Below are positions 32,698-41,234 of a stretch of DNA of 64,000 bases, in pieces. The DNA is from DASZTV01 sp035548055 (GTDB taxonomy: Bacteria > Actinomycetota > Actinomycetes > JAFAQI01). The translations under genes were made by a program, and so were the position numbers. Within the stretch, counting starts at the first letter, position 1; every line of letters begins with the position of its first letter. Location of the stretch: NCBI GenBank assembly GCA_035548055.1, contig DASZTL010000108.1, positions 1 to 64,000 of the forward strand, given 5' to 3'. The notes beneath the pieces are model-generated. The model was not told the origin of the DNA. It saw only the letters and a list, made by a program, of their open reading frames with translations, and did not search any database.

Positions 32698-33900
32698 CTA
32701 AGCGGCGGTCTTCTCGAGGATGTGAACGCCGCACGCCGAGCCGAGACCGATGACGTGTGCGAGGCCGAGCTTGGCGCCCTCGATCTGTCGGTCGCCCGCC
32801 TCACCGCGCAGGTGGTGGCAGACCTCCCACACGTTGGCGATGCCCGTCGCGGCGATCGGGTGTCCCTTGGACTGGAGCCCGCCCGACACGTTGACCGGCG
32901 TGCTCCCGGTGCGATGCGCGGCACCCGACTCGAAGAAGTCGACGGCGTTCCCCTCGCTGCACAGCATCAAGTTGTCGTAGTGCACGAGCTCTGCGGTCGC
33001 GAAGCAGTCGTGCAGCTCGACGAGGTCGAGGTCTTCCGGCCCAACGCCCGCCTTCTCGTAAGCCTGCTTGGCCGCGTTGCGGGTGAGCGTGTTGACGTTC
33101 GGGAGGATCTGGCAGCCGGCCTCGTACGGATCGGTGGTGAGGACGGAGGCCGCAATCCGGATCGCTCGCTTGCGCTGGTCATCCGACAGCGTCTTCAGCT
33201 TCTCGTCGCTCACGAGGACGGCCGCGGCCGCGCCATCACAGTTCGCCGAGCACATCGGCCGCGTGTTCGGGTAGGCGATCATCATGTCGCCCATGATCTG
33301 CTCGACAGACATCGCCTTGGTGTAGGCCGCCAGCGGGTTCAGCGTCGAGTGCATGTGGTTCTTCTCGCTGATCCGGGCGAACAGCTCGAAGCTGACCCCG
33401 CCGTACTTGTGGCCGTACTCCATGCCGATCTGGGCGAACGTGCCCGGCATGTTCTCCGTGCCGACCCGCCCGTCGAGGCCCATGATCGCGCCCTGCCTGC
33501 CGGACGGCTCCCAGGTGTCGCCCTGCTTCTTCGGGCCACCGACGCCGAGCAGACCGGCGCCGGAGAGCTTCTCGACACCGACCGCGAGACCCATGTCGAC
33601 CTCGCCTGACTTGATCGCCATGACCACGGTGCGCAATGCAGTCGCACCGGTCGCGCAGGCGTTGGCGACGTTGTAGACCGGGATGCCGGTCTGGCCGATC
33701 TGCTTCTGCAGCTGCTGACCGAGCGCGCCGCCGCCCATCAGGTTGCCTGCCGCGAGAATGCCGATGTCGCGCATCGACACGCCGCCGTCGGCGAGCGCTC
33801 CGCGCGCTGCCTGCGCGGCAAGCCCGACCGAGTCGATCTCGGGGTGCTTGCCGAACTTCGTCATCGTGATCCCGAGGATCCAGACGTCGCCGCTAGCCAT
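32698..33900 (-). CDS. Thiolase-like lipid-transfer protein (SCP-x/Ltp type)
   Basis: 400 residues from ATG 33900. Thiolase features: NVANACATGATALRTVV (active-site Cys), LVELHDCFATAELVHYD (His), and GLQSKGHPIAATGIANVWE (GHPxxATG His). The arrangement is that of non-decarboxylating or SCP-x-like thiolases, called lipid-transfer proteins in actinobacteria, which cleave 3-ketoacyl-CoA or act as retro-aldolases with a DUF35 partner. The DUF35/OB protein is directly upstream. This partnership indicates a role in breaking carbon chains of sterols or similar lipids. Confidence 0.88.
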   Translation of the reverse strand: MASGDVWILGITMTKFGKHPEIDSVGLAAQAARGALADGGVSMRDIGILAAGNLMGGGALGQQLQKQIGQTGIPVYNVANACATGATALRTVVMAIKSGEVDMGLAVGVEKLSGAGLLGVGGPKKQGDTWEPSGRQGAIMGLDGRVGTENMPGTFAQIGMEYGHKYGGVSFELFARISEKNHMHSTLNPLAAYTKAMSVEQIMGDMMIAYPNTRPMCSANCDGAAAAVLVSDEKLKTLSDDQRKRAIRIAASVLTTDPYEAGCQILPNVNTLTRNAAKQAYEKAGVGPEDLDLVELHDCFATAELVHYDNLMLCSEGNAVDFFESGAAHRTGSTPVNVSGGLQSKGHPIAATGIANVWEVCHHLRGEAGDRQIEGAKLGLAHVIGLGSACGVHILEKTAA

Positions 33901-33910
33901 TGCCTTCTCC

Positions 33911-34318
33911 TTACGCGGGCGCGAACCCGAAGCCGATGGCCTCGGTTCCAGCGCTGTCGGTTCCAAGGGAGTACGTCGTGAGGCGCACCTTCATTCCGAG
34001 CTTCACGTGCTCGGGGTCCGGCGTCACATCGATGAGGTTGCCGCGCACCGGCGTACCGCCGCAGTCAATGACGGCGGCAACGAACGGCGCATCCACACCA
34101 GGCGGCGCGTAGGCGACGATCGTGAACGAGGTGACCTCTCCCTCGGTCGGCACATCGACCGAGCGGAAGACGGCCTCGAAGCAGCTCGCGCACGCGTCAC
34201 GGTGGTCGAAGTAGCGAGCGCTGCAGACGGTGCATTCTTGCGCAACCAGGTGCGGCTCGGGCTCGAGCGCCAGGTAGTCGACGAGCGGGATCCGGGTGGC
34301 GGTGTCGGTGGTAGTCAT
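33911..34318 (-). CDS. Zn-ribbon/OB-fold (DUF35) protein
   Basis: 135 residues. A rubredoxin-like zinc ribbon near residue 28 (CTVCSARYFDHRDACASC) followed by an OB-fold (GEVTSFTIVAYAPPG, PVRGNLIDVTPDPEHVKLGMKVRL). DUF35 proteins partner with thiolase-like enzymes, binding acyl-CoA. It is the first gene of the minus-strand operon and stops ten bases before the thiolase. Confidence 0.88.
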   Translation of the reverse strand: MTTTDTATRIPLVDYLALEPEPHLVAQECTVCSARYFDHRDACASCFEAVFRSVDVPTEGEVTSFTIVAYAPPGVDAPFVAAVIDCGGTPVRGNLIDVTPDPEHVKLGMKVRLTTYSLGTDSAGTEAIGFGFAPA

Positions 34319-34395
34319 CGAATGGCATCATCACATACAGATCACTACGACGCCGAAGTACCTGCCAGGTCCGCGGCGACAGGAAAGGAGCGGGC

Positions 34396-34710
34396 GTGCC
34401 ACTGAAGTCAGGGCAGCGGCTGCGCAGCCAGGTCTGCACCACGGAGGTCATCGTCGTGCGGGTCCCGGCGGACGACATCACGCTCTCCTGCGGCGGTGCG
34501 CCGATGGTCGAGCTGGGCACGGACGTCGCCGAGGGCGGTACGCCGGCGGCCGGGCTCGACGAGGGCACGCTGCTCGGCAAGCGGTACACGACGGATGATG
34601 CCGACGGCACCCTCGAGCTGCTGGTGACGAAGGGCGGCGACGGCACCCTCGCCGGCAACGGCGTGCCGCTGGTCACCAAGGAGTCGAAGCCACTGCCGTC
34701 GAGCGACTAG
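34396..34710 (+). CDS. Small hypothetical protein (actinobacterial, acyl-CoA locus neighbour)
   Basis: 104 residues from a GTG preceded by AAAGGAG. It begins LKSGQRLRSQVCTTEVIVVR and includes CGGAPMVELG and GTLLGKRYTTDDADGTLELLVTKGGDG. The composition is soluble, and two cysteines (residues about 14 and 32) could be functional. I do not recognise a named domain. It is divergent from the DUF35-thiolase-ACAD operon, 77 bp apart, and may share its control region. Confidence 0.65.
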   Translation: MPLKSGQRLRSQVCTTEVIVVRVPADDITLSCGGAPMVELGTDVAEGGTPAAGLDEGTLLGKRYTTDDADGTLELLVTKGGDGTLAGNGVPLVTKESKPLPSSD

Positions 34711-34733
34711 CACCGCGCGACCAACCCACCCTC

Positions 34734-35588
34734 ATGAGTGCTCCTGCCGCCCCGGCGTGGTTCGAAGCCGCCATTGCAAAGGTGCCGACCCACCACGACA
34801 TCGAGGTCGACGGCGTGCGCATCCACTACCGAGCCTGGGGCGAGAAGGGCGACCTCCCCGGCGTGGTCCTGCTCCATGGCGGCGCGGCTCACTCCGGATG
34901 GTGGGATCACATAGCGCCACAGCTTGCCGGCAAGCGACGCGTGATGGCCGTCGACCTGAGCGGGCACGGCGACAGCGAGTGGAAGCCGGAGTACGACCGG
35001 TCGCAGTGGGCGCGCGAGGTGGTCGCCGCGGTGCGCGCCGAGGGACTCGATCCGGCGGTCTTCGTCGGCCACAGCATGGGTGGCTGGGTGTCGGTGTTCG
35101 CCGGGGTCGTCGAGCCGTCCGCCGTACGGGAGATCGTCGCCATCGACTCGCCGTTCACCGAGGTGCCGCCGGAGGAGGAGCCGATCGCCGCCCGCCGGCC
35201 ACCGACGAAGGTCTACGCGTCCCTGGACGACGCCATCGCGCGCTTCCGCACCGTGCCGCCACAGGACGGCAACCTTGACTACGTCTCCCACCACATCGCG
35301 GTCGAGTCGCTCCGCCGAGTCGAGGGCGGCTGGACCTGGAAGTTCGACCCGGGGATCTTCGGACAGCGCGGTTGGGTACGCAACCTGCTTCCCCGCCTCG
35401 AAGCGCCGCTCACCCTCATCCGCTGCGAACGCGGCATGGTCGAGGACCCGATGGTCGAACGAATCTCCGAGCTGCATCGACACGGCGTCAACATCGTCAC
35501 ACTCCCGAAGGCCGGACACCACGCGATGTGCGACCAACCGGAGGCGCTGGTAGCGACCCTGCGGCCACTCCTCGACGCGATCACCTGA
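34734..35588 (+). CDS. Alpha/beta-fold hydrolase
   Basis: 284 residues. The fold is clear: VVLLHGGAAHSGWW (oxyanion HGG), MAVDLSGHGDSEW, the nucleophile elbow FVGHSMGGWVSV (Ser about residue 120), and a final LPKAGHHAMCDQP (catalytic His). A cap region lies between residues 150 and 210. Possible roles include ester or C-C bond hydrolysis; adjacent acyl-CoA genes make lipid or steroid metabolites plausible. The start is the ATG at 34734, 24 bp after the upstream gene on the same strand. Confidence 0.82.
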   Translation: MSAPAAPAWFEAAIAKVPTHHDIEVDGVRIHYRAWGEKGDLPGVVLLHGGAAHSGWWDHIAPQLAGKRRVMAVDLSGHGDSEWKPEYDRSQWAREVVAAVRAEGLDPAVFVGHSMGGWVSVFAGVVEPSAVREIVAIDSPFTEVPPEEEPIAARRPPTKVYASLDDAIARFRTVPPQDGNLDYVSHHIAVESLRRVEGGWTWKFDPGIFGQRGWVRNLLPRLEAPLTLIRCERGMVEDPMVERISELHRHGVNIVTLPKAGHHAMCDQPEALVATLRPLLDAIT

Positions 35589-35598
35589 CCGGACGGCC

Positions 35599-35703
35599 TT
35601 ACGGCGTGTAGATCGCGTCGATCCGGACGACCCGCCCAGGCCGGAACCTGAGCCAGTAGTTGCCGAGACGCCCATAGTGACCGGAAGGCGGCCTTTCCGC
35701 GAT
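35599..35703 (-). other. 34-codon open stretch in frame after the lipoprotein stop
   Basis: Directly after the lipoprotein's TAG, the same frame continues for 34 codons to a TAA. It encodes IAERPPSGHYGRLGNYWLRF, then PGRVVRIDAIYTP. Codon third positions are mostly G or C, like real genes nearby. It has no start of its own. It may be a gene remnant or simply chance. Confidence 0.25.
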
Positions 35704-36198
35704 CTAGGAAGTTGCGCTCGGAGTGCCGATGACCGACGCCAACGCCGCGCTCACCGGGCCCAGGGTGTGCCCGCAGGCATCGACCGGCAGGTGCGCGATC
35801 AGCGCCACCGTCTTCGTTCTCGCGATCACGGTCGGGAGAAGTTCGGCGTACGCCGGGCAGGCCTGCTGGCCCTTGGCGGCCTCGTCCGGAAGCGACAACG
35901 CCGCCAGGAAGCTCTGGAAGCGGGTACTGCCTCGAACCAGTGAGACGGGGCGGTCCGGGCGGTTGAACGGCTCGGGTGCCGAGACTGGACACACCCGGAG
36001 CTCGAGAACGTCGGAAGGCGGCAGCCGCACCGCCTTGCCGGCCGCTTTCGCGTTGCAGGCGAAAGCGGATAGCTCGGTGCCGCGAATCCCGCGCGGGCCG
36101 GCCGAATGACTGCCTCCCCCGTCGCTGCTGCAGCCGGCCACAACGGCCACGGCCGCCGCGGCGACGGCGAGTCGACCTAGACGGTAGGAAAGCCGCAT
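35704..36198 (-). CDS. Hypothetical lipoprotein
   Basis: 164 residues starting MRLSYRLGRLAVAAAAVAVV and reaching a lipobox VVAGC (Cys about residue 22), so probably anchored to the outer face of the membrane. The mature part includes four further cysteines (ACNAK, VCPVS, ACPAY, ACGHT), likely two disulfides. The rest has no recognisable domain. The ATG at 36198 is preferred over one nine codons upstream because it begins a standard n-region. An in-frame open stretch follows its stop codon. Confidence 0.7.
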   Translation of the reverse strand: MRLSYRLGRLAVAAAAVAVVAGCSSDGGGSHSAGPRGIRGTELSAFACNAKAAGKAVRLPPSDVLELRVCPVSAPEPFNRPDRPVSLVRGSTRFQSFLAALSLPDEAAKGQQACPAYAELLPTVIARTKTVALIAHLPVDACGHTLGPVSAALASVIGTPSATS

Positions 36199-36237
36199 GC
36201 TCCTTGGACGTGCGCGACAGCTCATCGGTTCGCGGGA

Positions 36238-37602
36238 TCAGCCCGCCGGCGGGTCGAAGGTCACGGCTCGACGAACCGTTGAGGTCGATGCGCCGAGCGT
36301 GTACTGCTGCTGGCGGTCAGGCGGGCCGAGATCGACGCTGAACTTGATCCGGCCGCGAGCGTCAACGCGTACCTCCCGTCGAGTCGCCCCGCGAAGCTCC
36401 ACGCGATGGAGCTTGCCGAACAGCGGCGGCGTCGTGACGGTCGTCAGGCCCGACCCAGTGACAGTCACTCTTCGGTCCCCCACGACACGCAACACAAGGA
36501 ACTCGAGGGCCCGCCGCGAGTCCGCGGCAACGCGCCAGCCATAGCTGCGAAACCGTGGCTCGATCGATCGGTAGCTGAACGAGCGTGGGTCGGTAGCCGG
36601 ATGTGCGAATTGTCGAGCCAGCACGCGCAGGGTGTCCGTGATCTCTCGTTTGAAGTTCGGCGGGGTGTGACAGCCAGGACCGTAGTCCTCCCAGAGATGC
36701 GGGATGTGCAACGCGTTGAGCTTGCGAGTGAAGTTGAGGCTGCCCTGATGAACCCCGGCCTCGATGACGCAGGACGGGCTGTCCGCCGACAGGAGGTGCT
36801 CGCCGATGCCCGGGTTGGGAAAGCCGTTCGCCGTACGTACCTGCACCCGTGTTCGTCTCAGGTTCGCCGCGAGGTCAGTCGGGTTGTGGCCGTGCCAGCG
36901 AACGCCCTGCGTTGCCTGGGACCCGTAGATCGCATCGACCGCCCCGCCCTGAAAGGTCGGGCTAGCGCTCAGAACCGCGGCGATCGGCTGGAAGTTGGTA
37001 TCGACCGCACCGGACAACGTGGCGGCCTCGCCGAACAGATCGGGGTGACGGGCGGCGAGCATCATCGCGCCGTACCCGCCCATGGAGACGCCGATCACGG
37101 CCCGCTCGGCGCGCGTCGGAATCGTGCGGAACCGACGGTCGATCAGCGGGATCAGCTGGTCGATGACAAAGGTCTCGTAAGCGGGCGCACCCTTCGCGCC
37201 GCCGTTGTACCAGTCGCTCCACCACCCGCTGTCACCATTCGGCGACACCGCGATCGCAGGAAAGCGCCGAGTCAGCTTCACGCCGTCGACCACATGATTC
37301 AAAGACGCGTAGGTGTTCATGATGCCGGCGAGGAAGTAGGTCACGGGCCAGCGCTTGTGCGGGTGCGCGTGGTAGCCGACCGGCAGGTCCACGTCGACCT
37401 TGGTGGGCGTGGTGAAGGCCGGTGTACGAAGCGTCAGCTCGACGACCCGGGACCCCTGTCGCTCCACCTTGACGAGCTGTACGCCGTGAGCTTGCGCGAC
37501 AGCCCGCTGGGGCGACGTCGCGCTCAGCGGACCACCCGTTGGCAACGTGACCGCGGTGCCGGCAACGAGCGCAGTGACAACCAGACGAACCCCTGCAGGC
37601 AC
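36238..37602 (-). CDS. Secreted esterase (alpha/beta hydrolase, mycolyltransferase/feruloyl-esterase-like)
   Basis: 454 residues with an N-terminal signal (MPAGVRLVVTALVAGTAVTL). Esterase D/antigen-85-like core: VTYFLAGIMNTYASLN, FVIDQLIPLIDRRFRT, the nucleophile elbow AVIGVSMGGYGAMMLAARHP (Ser about residue 174), and LWEDYGPGCHTP (His). A C-terminal beta-rich region from residue 350 is an extra domain. Such proteins hydrolyse or transfer acyl groups outside the cell. It is placed 39 bp upstream of the lipoprotein on the same strand. Confidence 0.82.
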   Translation of the reverse strand: MPAGVRLVVTALVAGTAVTLPTGGPLSATSPQRAVAQAHGVQLVKVERQGSRVVELTLRTPAFTTPTKVDVDLPVGYHAHPHKRWPVTYFLAGIMNTYASLNHVVDGVKLTRRFPAIAVSPNGDSGWWSDWYNGGAKGAPAYETFVIDQLIPLIDRRFRTIPTRAERAVIGVSMGGYGAMMLAARHPDLFGEAATLSGAVDTNFQPIAAVLSASPTFQGGAVDAIYGSQATQGVRWHGHNPTDLAANLRRTRVQVRTANGFPNPGIGEHLLSADSPSCVIEAGVHQGSLNFTRKLNALHIPHLWEDYGPGCHTPPNFKREITDTLRVLARQFAHPATDPRSFSYRSIEPRFRSYGWRVAADSRRALEFLVLRVVGDRRVTVTGSGLTTVTTPPLFGKLHRVELRGATRREVRVDARGRIKFSVDLGPPDRQQQYTLGASTSTVRRAVTFDPPAG

Positions 37603-37627
37603 CAGCCGACACTAGTGCGGCGCACCG

Positions 37628-38845
37628 CTAACCCAGCGCGCCGGACTCGCGATGTGTCGTCACCTCGTTCCACTCCATCCCGAGCTCGAGCAGGACCTCC
37701 TCGGTGTGCTGCCCGAGTTCCGGCGCGGCTCGGCCTGACGACGTCGGCTCACCGTCGAACTGGTACGGCGGCGCGACGAGCCGGAACGAGCTCCCGTCAC
37801 CGCGGGTCACGTCGCTCAGGTAGTGGTTGGCGGCGACCTGCTCGTCCTCGTGCAGCTCGGTGAAGCTCTGTGCCGCCGACCAGACGCCGCTGAACCCGGC
37901 CAGGATCTGCCGCCACTCGTCGAGGGTCTTCGCCGCGAAGATCGCATCCAGCTCGGCGACGCACGCTCGCCGGTTCTTGTAGCGGGCAACCTGGTCGACG
38001 TACCGCGCATCGTCTGCCAGCTCGGGGCGTCCCATCAACCCGCACAGCTCCGGCCAGAATCGATCGGACTGCAGGCAGACCAGCGAGATCCACCGGTCGT
38101 CGGAGGTTCGGTAGAAGCTCGCGATCGGGTTGCCGGCGTTCTTGCGATCCGCGCGGAACAGCTGTCCGGTGTAGGGCGCCGCGACGATGTCGGGACTCAT
38201 GCTCCACATCCCGGCGTTGAGCAACGACACGTCGACGACGCCACCCTCGCCGGTGCGCTCGCGACGGAACAACGCCATCGCGACGGCACCTGCGATGTAG
38301 CTCGAACCTTGCAGGTCGTAGAACGCGGCCGGTTGCATCGCTGGGCTCTCGGTGCCGGGCTCGGTCAGCTTGTACATCGCGCCGCCGCCGGCCCACGCGG
38401 CCGCGGCGTCGTACCCGCCGACGTCGACCTTCGGGCCGGCGCTCCCCCAGCCCGACCCGCGCACATAGACAAGGCGCCGATTCACCGCGCACAGGTCGTC
38501 GACGTCGATGCGCATCCGCTCGCGCAACTTCGGCAGGTAGCTGGTCAGGAACACATCCGCGGTCTCGATCAGTCGCAGCAGCAGGTCGTGGCCGCCGTCG
38601 GACTTCAGGTCGAGGGTGACGCTGCGCTTGCCGTGGTTCGGAATCTCGATGAACGGGTTGGGTCCGCCCTCGGACTGGCTGAGCAGGTTCATCAGCCCGC
38701 GCTGCGGATCGCCGGTCGGCGGCTCGATCTTGATGACGTCGGCACCCAGGTCCGCCATGATCGCGCCGGCACCCGGGACGAACGTCCAGGCCGCGACCTC
38801 GACGACGCGGACGCCGTCGAAGGGCTTGTTCCCCGCCTTCACCAC
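37628..38845 (-). CDS. Family III CoA-transferase (CaiB/BaiF)
   Basis: 405 residues. N-terminal FDGVRVVEVAAWTFVPGAGAIMADLGADVIKIEPP matches the CaiB/BaiF signature, followed by DVFLTSYLPKLRERM and DPQRGLM. A central DLQGSSYIAGAVAMALFRRERTG segment follows. The usual catalytic aspartate lies near QPAAFYDLQG. These enzymes move CoA between carboxylic acids. It is divergent from the zinc ADH and could activate a short-chain or steroid-derived acid. Confidence 0.88.
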   Translation of the reverse strand: MVKAGNKPFDGVRVVEVAAWTFVPGAGAIMADLGADVIKIEPPTGDPQRGLMNLLSQSEGGPNPFIEIPNHGKRSVTLDLKSDGGHDLLLRLIETADVFLTSYLPKLRERMRIDVDDLCAVNRRLVYVRGSGWGSAGPKVDVGGYDAAAAWAGGGAMYKLTEPGTESPAMQPAAFYDLQGSSYIAGAVAMALFRRERTGEGGVVDVSLLNAGMWSMSPDIVAAPYTGQLFRADRKNAGNPIASFYRTSDDRWISLVCLQSDRFWPELCGLMGRPELADDARYVDQVARYKNRRACVAELDAIFAAKTLDEWRQILAGFSGVWSAAQSFTELHEDEQVAANHYLSDVTRGDGSSFRLVAPPYQFDGEPTSSGRAAPELGQHTEEVLLELGMEWNEVTTHRESGALG

Positions 38846-38865
38846 GCGGCGTAGCGTAACGATCC

Positions 38866-39906
38866 ATGCGCACCTTCACCGCTCGGGCGACCGCTGGCCC
38901 GAAGGCGCCCTTCGAGCGAACCACGATCGAGCGGCGCGACCCCGGACCGAACGACATCGTCATCAAGATCGCGTACGCCGGGATCTGCCACTCCGACATC
39001 CACACGGCGCGCAACGAGTGGGGTCCGGCAATGTTTCCGCTGGTGCCGGGCCACGAGATCACCGGCATCGTCGAGGAGGTCGGCGCCGACGTCACCCGCT
39101 ACGCGGTCGGTGACCGGGTCGGCGTCGGCTGCATGGTCGACTCCTGCCGCGAGTGCGAGAACTGCGCGATCGGCGAGGAGCAGTACTGCGTGCCAGGCAA
39201 CATCGGCACCTACAACGCCATCGGCAAGGACGGGCTTCCGACCGCCGGTGGCTACTCGTCGCACATTATCGTCGACGAGGCCTTCGCGCTGCGGATCCCG
39301 GACGCCCTCGACCTCGATGTGGCCGCGCCGCTGCTCTGTGCGGGCATCACGCTCTACTCCCCGCTCCGCCATTGGGCGGCCGGCCCCGGCAAGAAGGTCG
39401 CGATCGTCGGCTTCGGCGGGCTCGGCCACATGGGCGTGAAGATCGCCGCAGCGCTGGGCGCGGAGGTCACGGTCTTCTCGCAGACGCTCGCCAAACGGGA
39501 CGACGGCCTGGCATTCGGCGCGACGAACTACATCGCGACACGCGACATGTCGGTTCTGAAGCCGCTCGCCAAGTCCTTCGACCTCGTCGTGAGCACCATC
39601 TCCGCGTCGTGGTCGATCGACCGCTACCTGCAGCTGCTGCGCCTCGACGGCACGCTGGTCAACGTCGGAGCGCCGCCGGAGCCGATGTCGGTCGGCGCCT
39701 ACAACCTGATGACCAACCGGCGCAGCCTGGCCGGATCCGGGATCGGTGGCATCCGTGAGACGCAGGAGATGCTCGACTTCTGTGCCGAGCACGGCCTGGG
39801 CGCGACGATCGAGACGATCAGCGCCGACCAGATCGACGAAGCGTGGGATCGCGTGGTCGACAGCGCCGTGCGCTACCGCTTCGTCATCGACGCAACGACC
39901 GTCTGA
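38866..39906 (+). CDS. Zinc-dependent alcohol dehydrogenase (cinnamyl-ADH/YahK type)
   Basis: 346 residues. Catalytic zinc ligands in GICHSDIHTARNEWG and GHEITGIVEEVG; structural zinc cysteines CRECENCAIGEEQYC (about residues 94-108); NAD(P) motif VGFGGLGHMGVK. The pattern with GHEIxG and 'CxxCxxCxxGxxxYC' belongs to the NADP-linked cinnamyl alcohol dehydrogenase class, which reduces aldehydes. No link to mycofactocin is indicated. The 3' end overlaps the convergent gene by 23 bp. Confidence 0.88.
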   Translation: MRTFTARATAGPKAPFERTTIERRDPGPNDIVIKIAYAGICHSDIHTARNEWGPAMFPLVPGHEITGIVEEVGADVTRYAVGDRVGVGCMVDSCRECENCAIGEEQYCVPGNIGTYNAIGKDGLPTAGGYSSHIIVDEAFALRIPDALDLDVAAPLLCAGITLYSPLRHWAAGPGKKVAIVGFGGLGHMGVKIAAALGAEVTVFSQTLAKRDDGLAFGATNYIATRDMSVLKPLAKSFDLVVSTISASWSIDRYLQLLRLDGTLVNVGAPPEPMSVGAYNLMTNRRSLAGSGIGGIRETQEMLDFCAEHGLGATIETISADQIDEAWDRVVDSAVRYRFVIDATTV

Positions 39907-40927
39907 GCGAATCCGCAAGCCGCGGCTCGGCGAGGGCGAAGGTGGTGGCGCCGAGCAGCAACACGATCAGCACCACCGCGATCCAGAACGCAATCGGCGG
40001 CGCGGAGAGATCTCCCGACCCCACCGTCATGGCAACGACCGGCGTCACCGGCTCCGGAGTCGCAACAGGTGGGTGCGCGACCTCGGCCGGCATGCCGGGC
40101 GGAAGCGGTTCGAAGGTGATCACCGGCCGACCGCCGGACCCGGCAGATGCACCCGGCTCCGGCACGACGACCGTGTCCTGCATGTCCGAGGAGCCGCCAC
40201 CCGCCCTCGGCGCGACATAGGTGACCGCTGCGGTGAGTGCGGCCAAGGCGGTCTCCGGACCGAACACCACCTGGTACACGGTGAGGGTGTTCGCAGGGTT
40301 GTCGGTGATCGCGATACCCAGGTTCAACCCATCCGGCTTCATCCAGCGTTGCGCGATCTCGGCGATGTCGACGGTGTAGCGGTCGCCGCCGTCGACTGCT
40401 TTCAGCTTCGGCGAGTGGACGTCACACCCGTCAGTCGGCTTGCCGCCGTACGCCGATGCCTCGAGCCCGCCGGCCCAGCCCGTCTGCACAGCGCAGGCAA
40501 CCATCGACGCGCCGGTGACGTCCGCGGTGATGCCCTTCGTGTCGACCGGCAGTGAGACGACGAAGGAGGTGATGGTCGAACCGACCGGCACCTTCGTCAG
40601 GTCGAAGGCGAGATAGCTCGCAGCGATTGCACCGGCCTGCAGGCCGGCCGCTGCCGGAGTCTCGGGCCCCGCGACGGCGAGGTCGCCGGCAGGCACCGCA
40701 GGGTCGGGCACGTCGCCAGACAGCGCGATGCTCGTGACGCCGGTCCCACCCGGCTGCCCGCGCCAGAACCAGCTCGCGCGGCTCAGCGGGACCTTCACAG
40801 TGACGGCGTCTGCGGCATGCGCGGCACTCAACATGGCAGGGGCCGGCAGCACACTGAATCCAACCGCCGCCAGGAAGAGGACGCAGGGCAGCCGAGCCGC
40901 ACGCAACGCTGACCCCCCTGCCGACAC
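39884..40927 (-). CDS. Secreted, C-terminally anchored surface protein
   Basis: 347 residues. A signal peptide (LPCVLFLAAVGFSVLPAPAMLSAAHAA), a beta-rich extracellular part (ASYLAFDLTKVPVGSTITSFV, and DGGDRYTVDIAEIAQRWMKPDG; the latter resembles the DNRLRE/TGF-beta propeptide-like 'DVTxxVxxW' unit of bacterial surface proteins), a proline-rich linker, and a C-terminal membrane helix (FWIAVVLIVLLLGATTFAL) with a basic tail. Two cysteines in the body may bond. Function unknown. Confidence 0.68.
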   Translation of the reverse strand: MSAGGSALRAARLPCVLFLAAVGFSVLPAPAMLSAAHAADAVTVKVPLSRASWFWRGQPGGTGVTSIALSGDVPDPAVPAGDLAVAGPETPAAAGLQAGAIAASYLAFDLTKVPVGSTITSFVVSLPVDTKGITADVTGASMVACAVQTGWAGGLEASAYGGKPTDGCDVHSPKLKAVDGGDRYTVDIAEIAQRWMKPDGLNLGIAITDNPANTLTVYQVVFGPETALAALTAAVTYVAPRAGGGSSDMQDTVVVPEPGASAGSGGRPVITFEPLPPGMPAEVAHPPVATPEPVTPVVAMTVGSGDLSAPPIAFWIAVVLIVLLLGATTFALAEPRLADSLRRSLRR

Positions 40928-41234
40928 CCGCCGGTTACCCGGTCACTAACCACGTGTACGTCGGGCAGGAAGAGCACTGGCTGGGGCCACGACGTGGCGA
41001 AATGATGTCACGCCGCTCGACGAATGTCGGGGATCGTTGCTACCTCGATTGGATCCCGTGTTGGCTGCATGTCGCAACGAACGAGGTCGGCATGACCTTC
41101 ACCACCATCCGGCGCCCGCATCGCACGCAGAACCGTGGTGGCTCGTACGCTCGCCGCTTCACGCAACGGTCGTGATCACCCTCGGTCTCCGGTCGGCCGC
41201 ACCCGCTGCAGTGCGTCATCGGTTGAGCAGAAGC
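40928..41234. other. 307-bp intergenic region between bioB and the surface protein
   Basis: Both flanking genes are on the minus strand, so this is the leader of the surface-protein gene plus the 3' side of bioB. A 27-codon frame (MTFTTIRRPHRTQNRGGSYA..., 41091-41174, plus) follows a GAGG; it is probably incidental. A 73-codon frame at 40954-41175 lacks coding character. I see no tRNA, riboswitch or repeat. Confidence 0.4.

Noticed and set aside
31150..33609. An 819-codon plus-strand frame across the acyl-CoA operon
   Set aside because: Antisense to three identified genes, and rich in Arg/Ala/Val typical of frame shadows.
40954..41175. A 73-codon ORF in the gap upstream of the surface protein
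   Set aside because: No ribosome site, no recognisable content; only the last 27 codons have a possible start signal.
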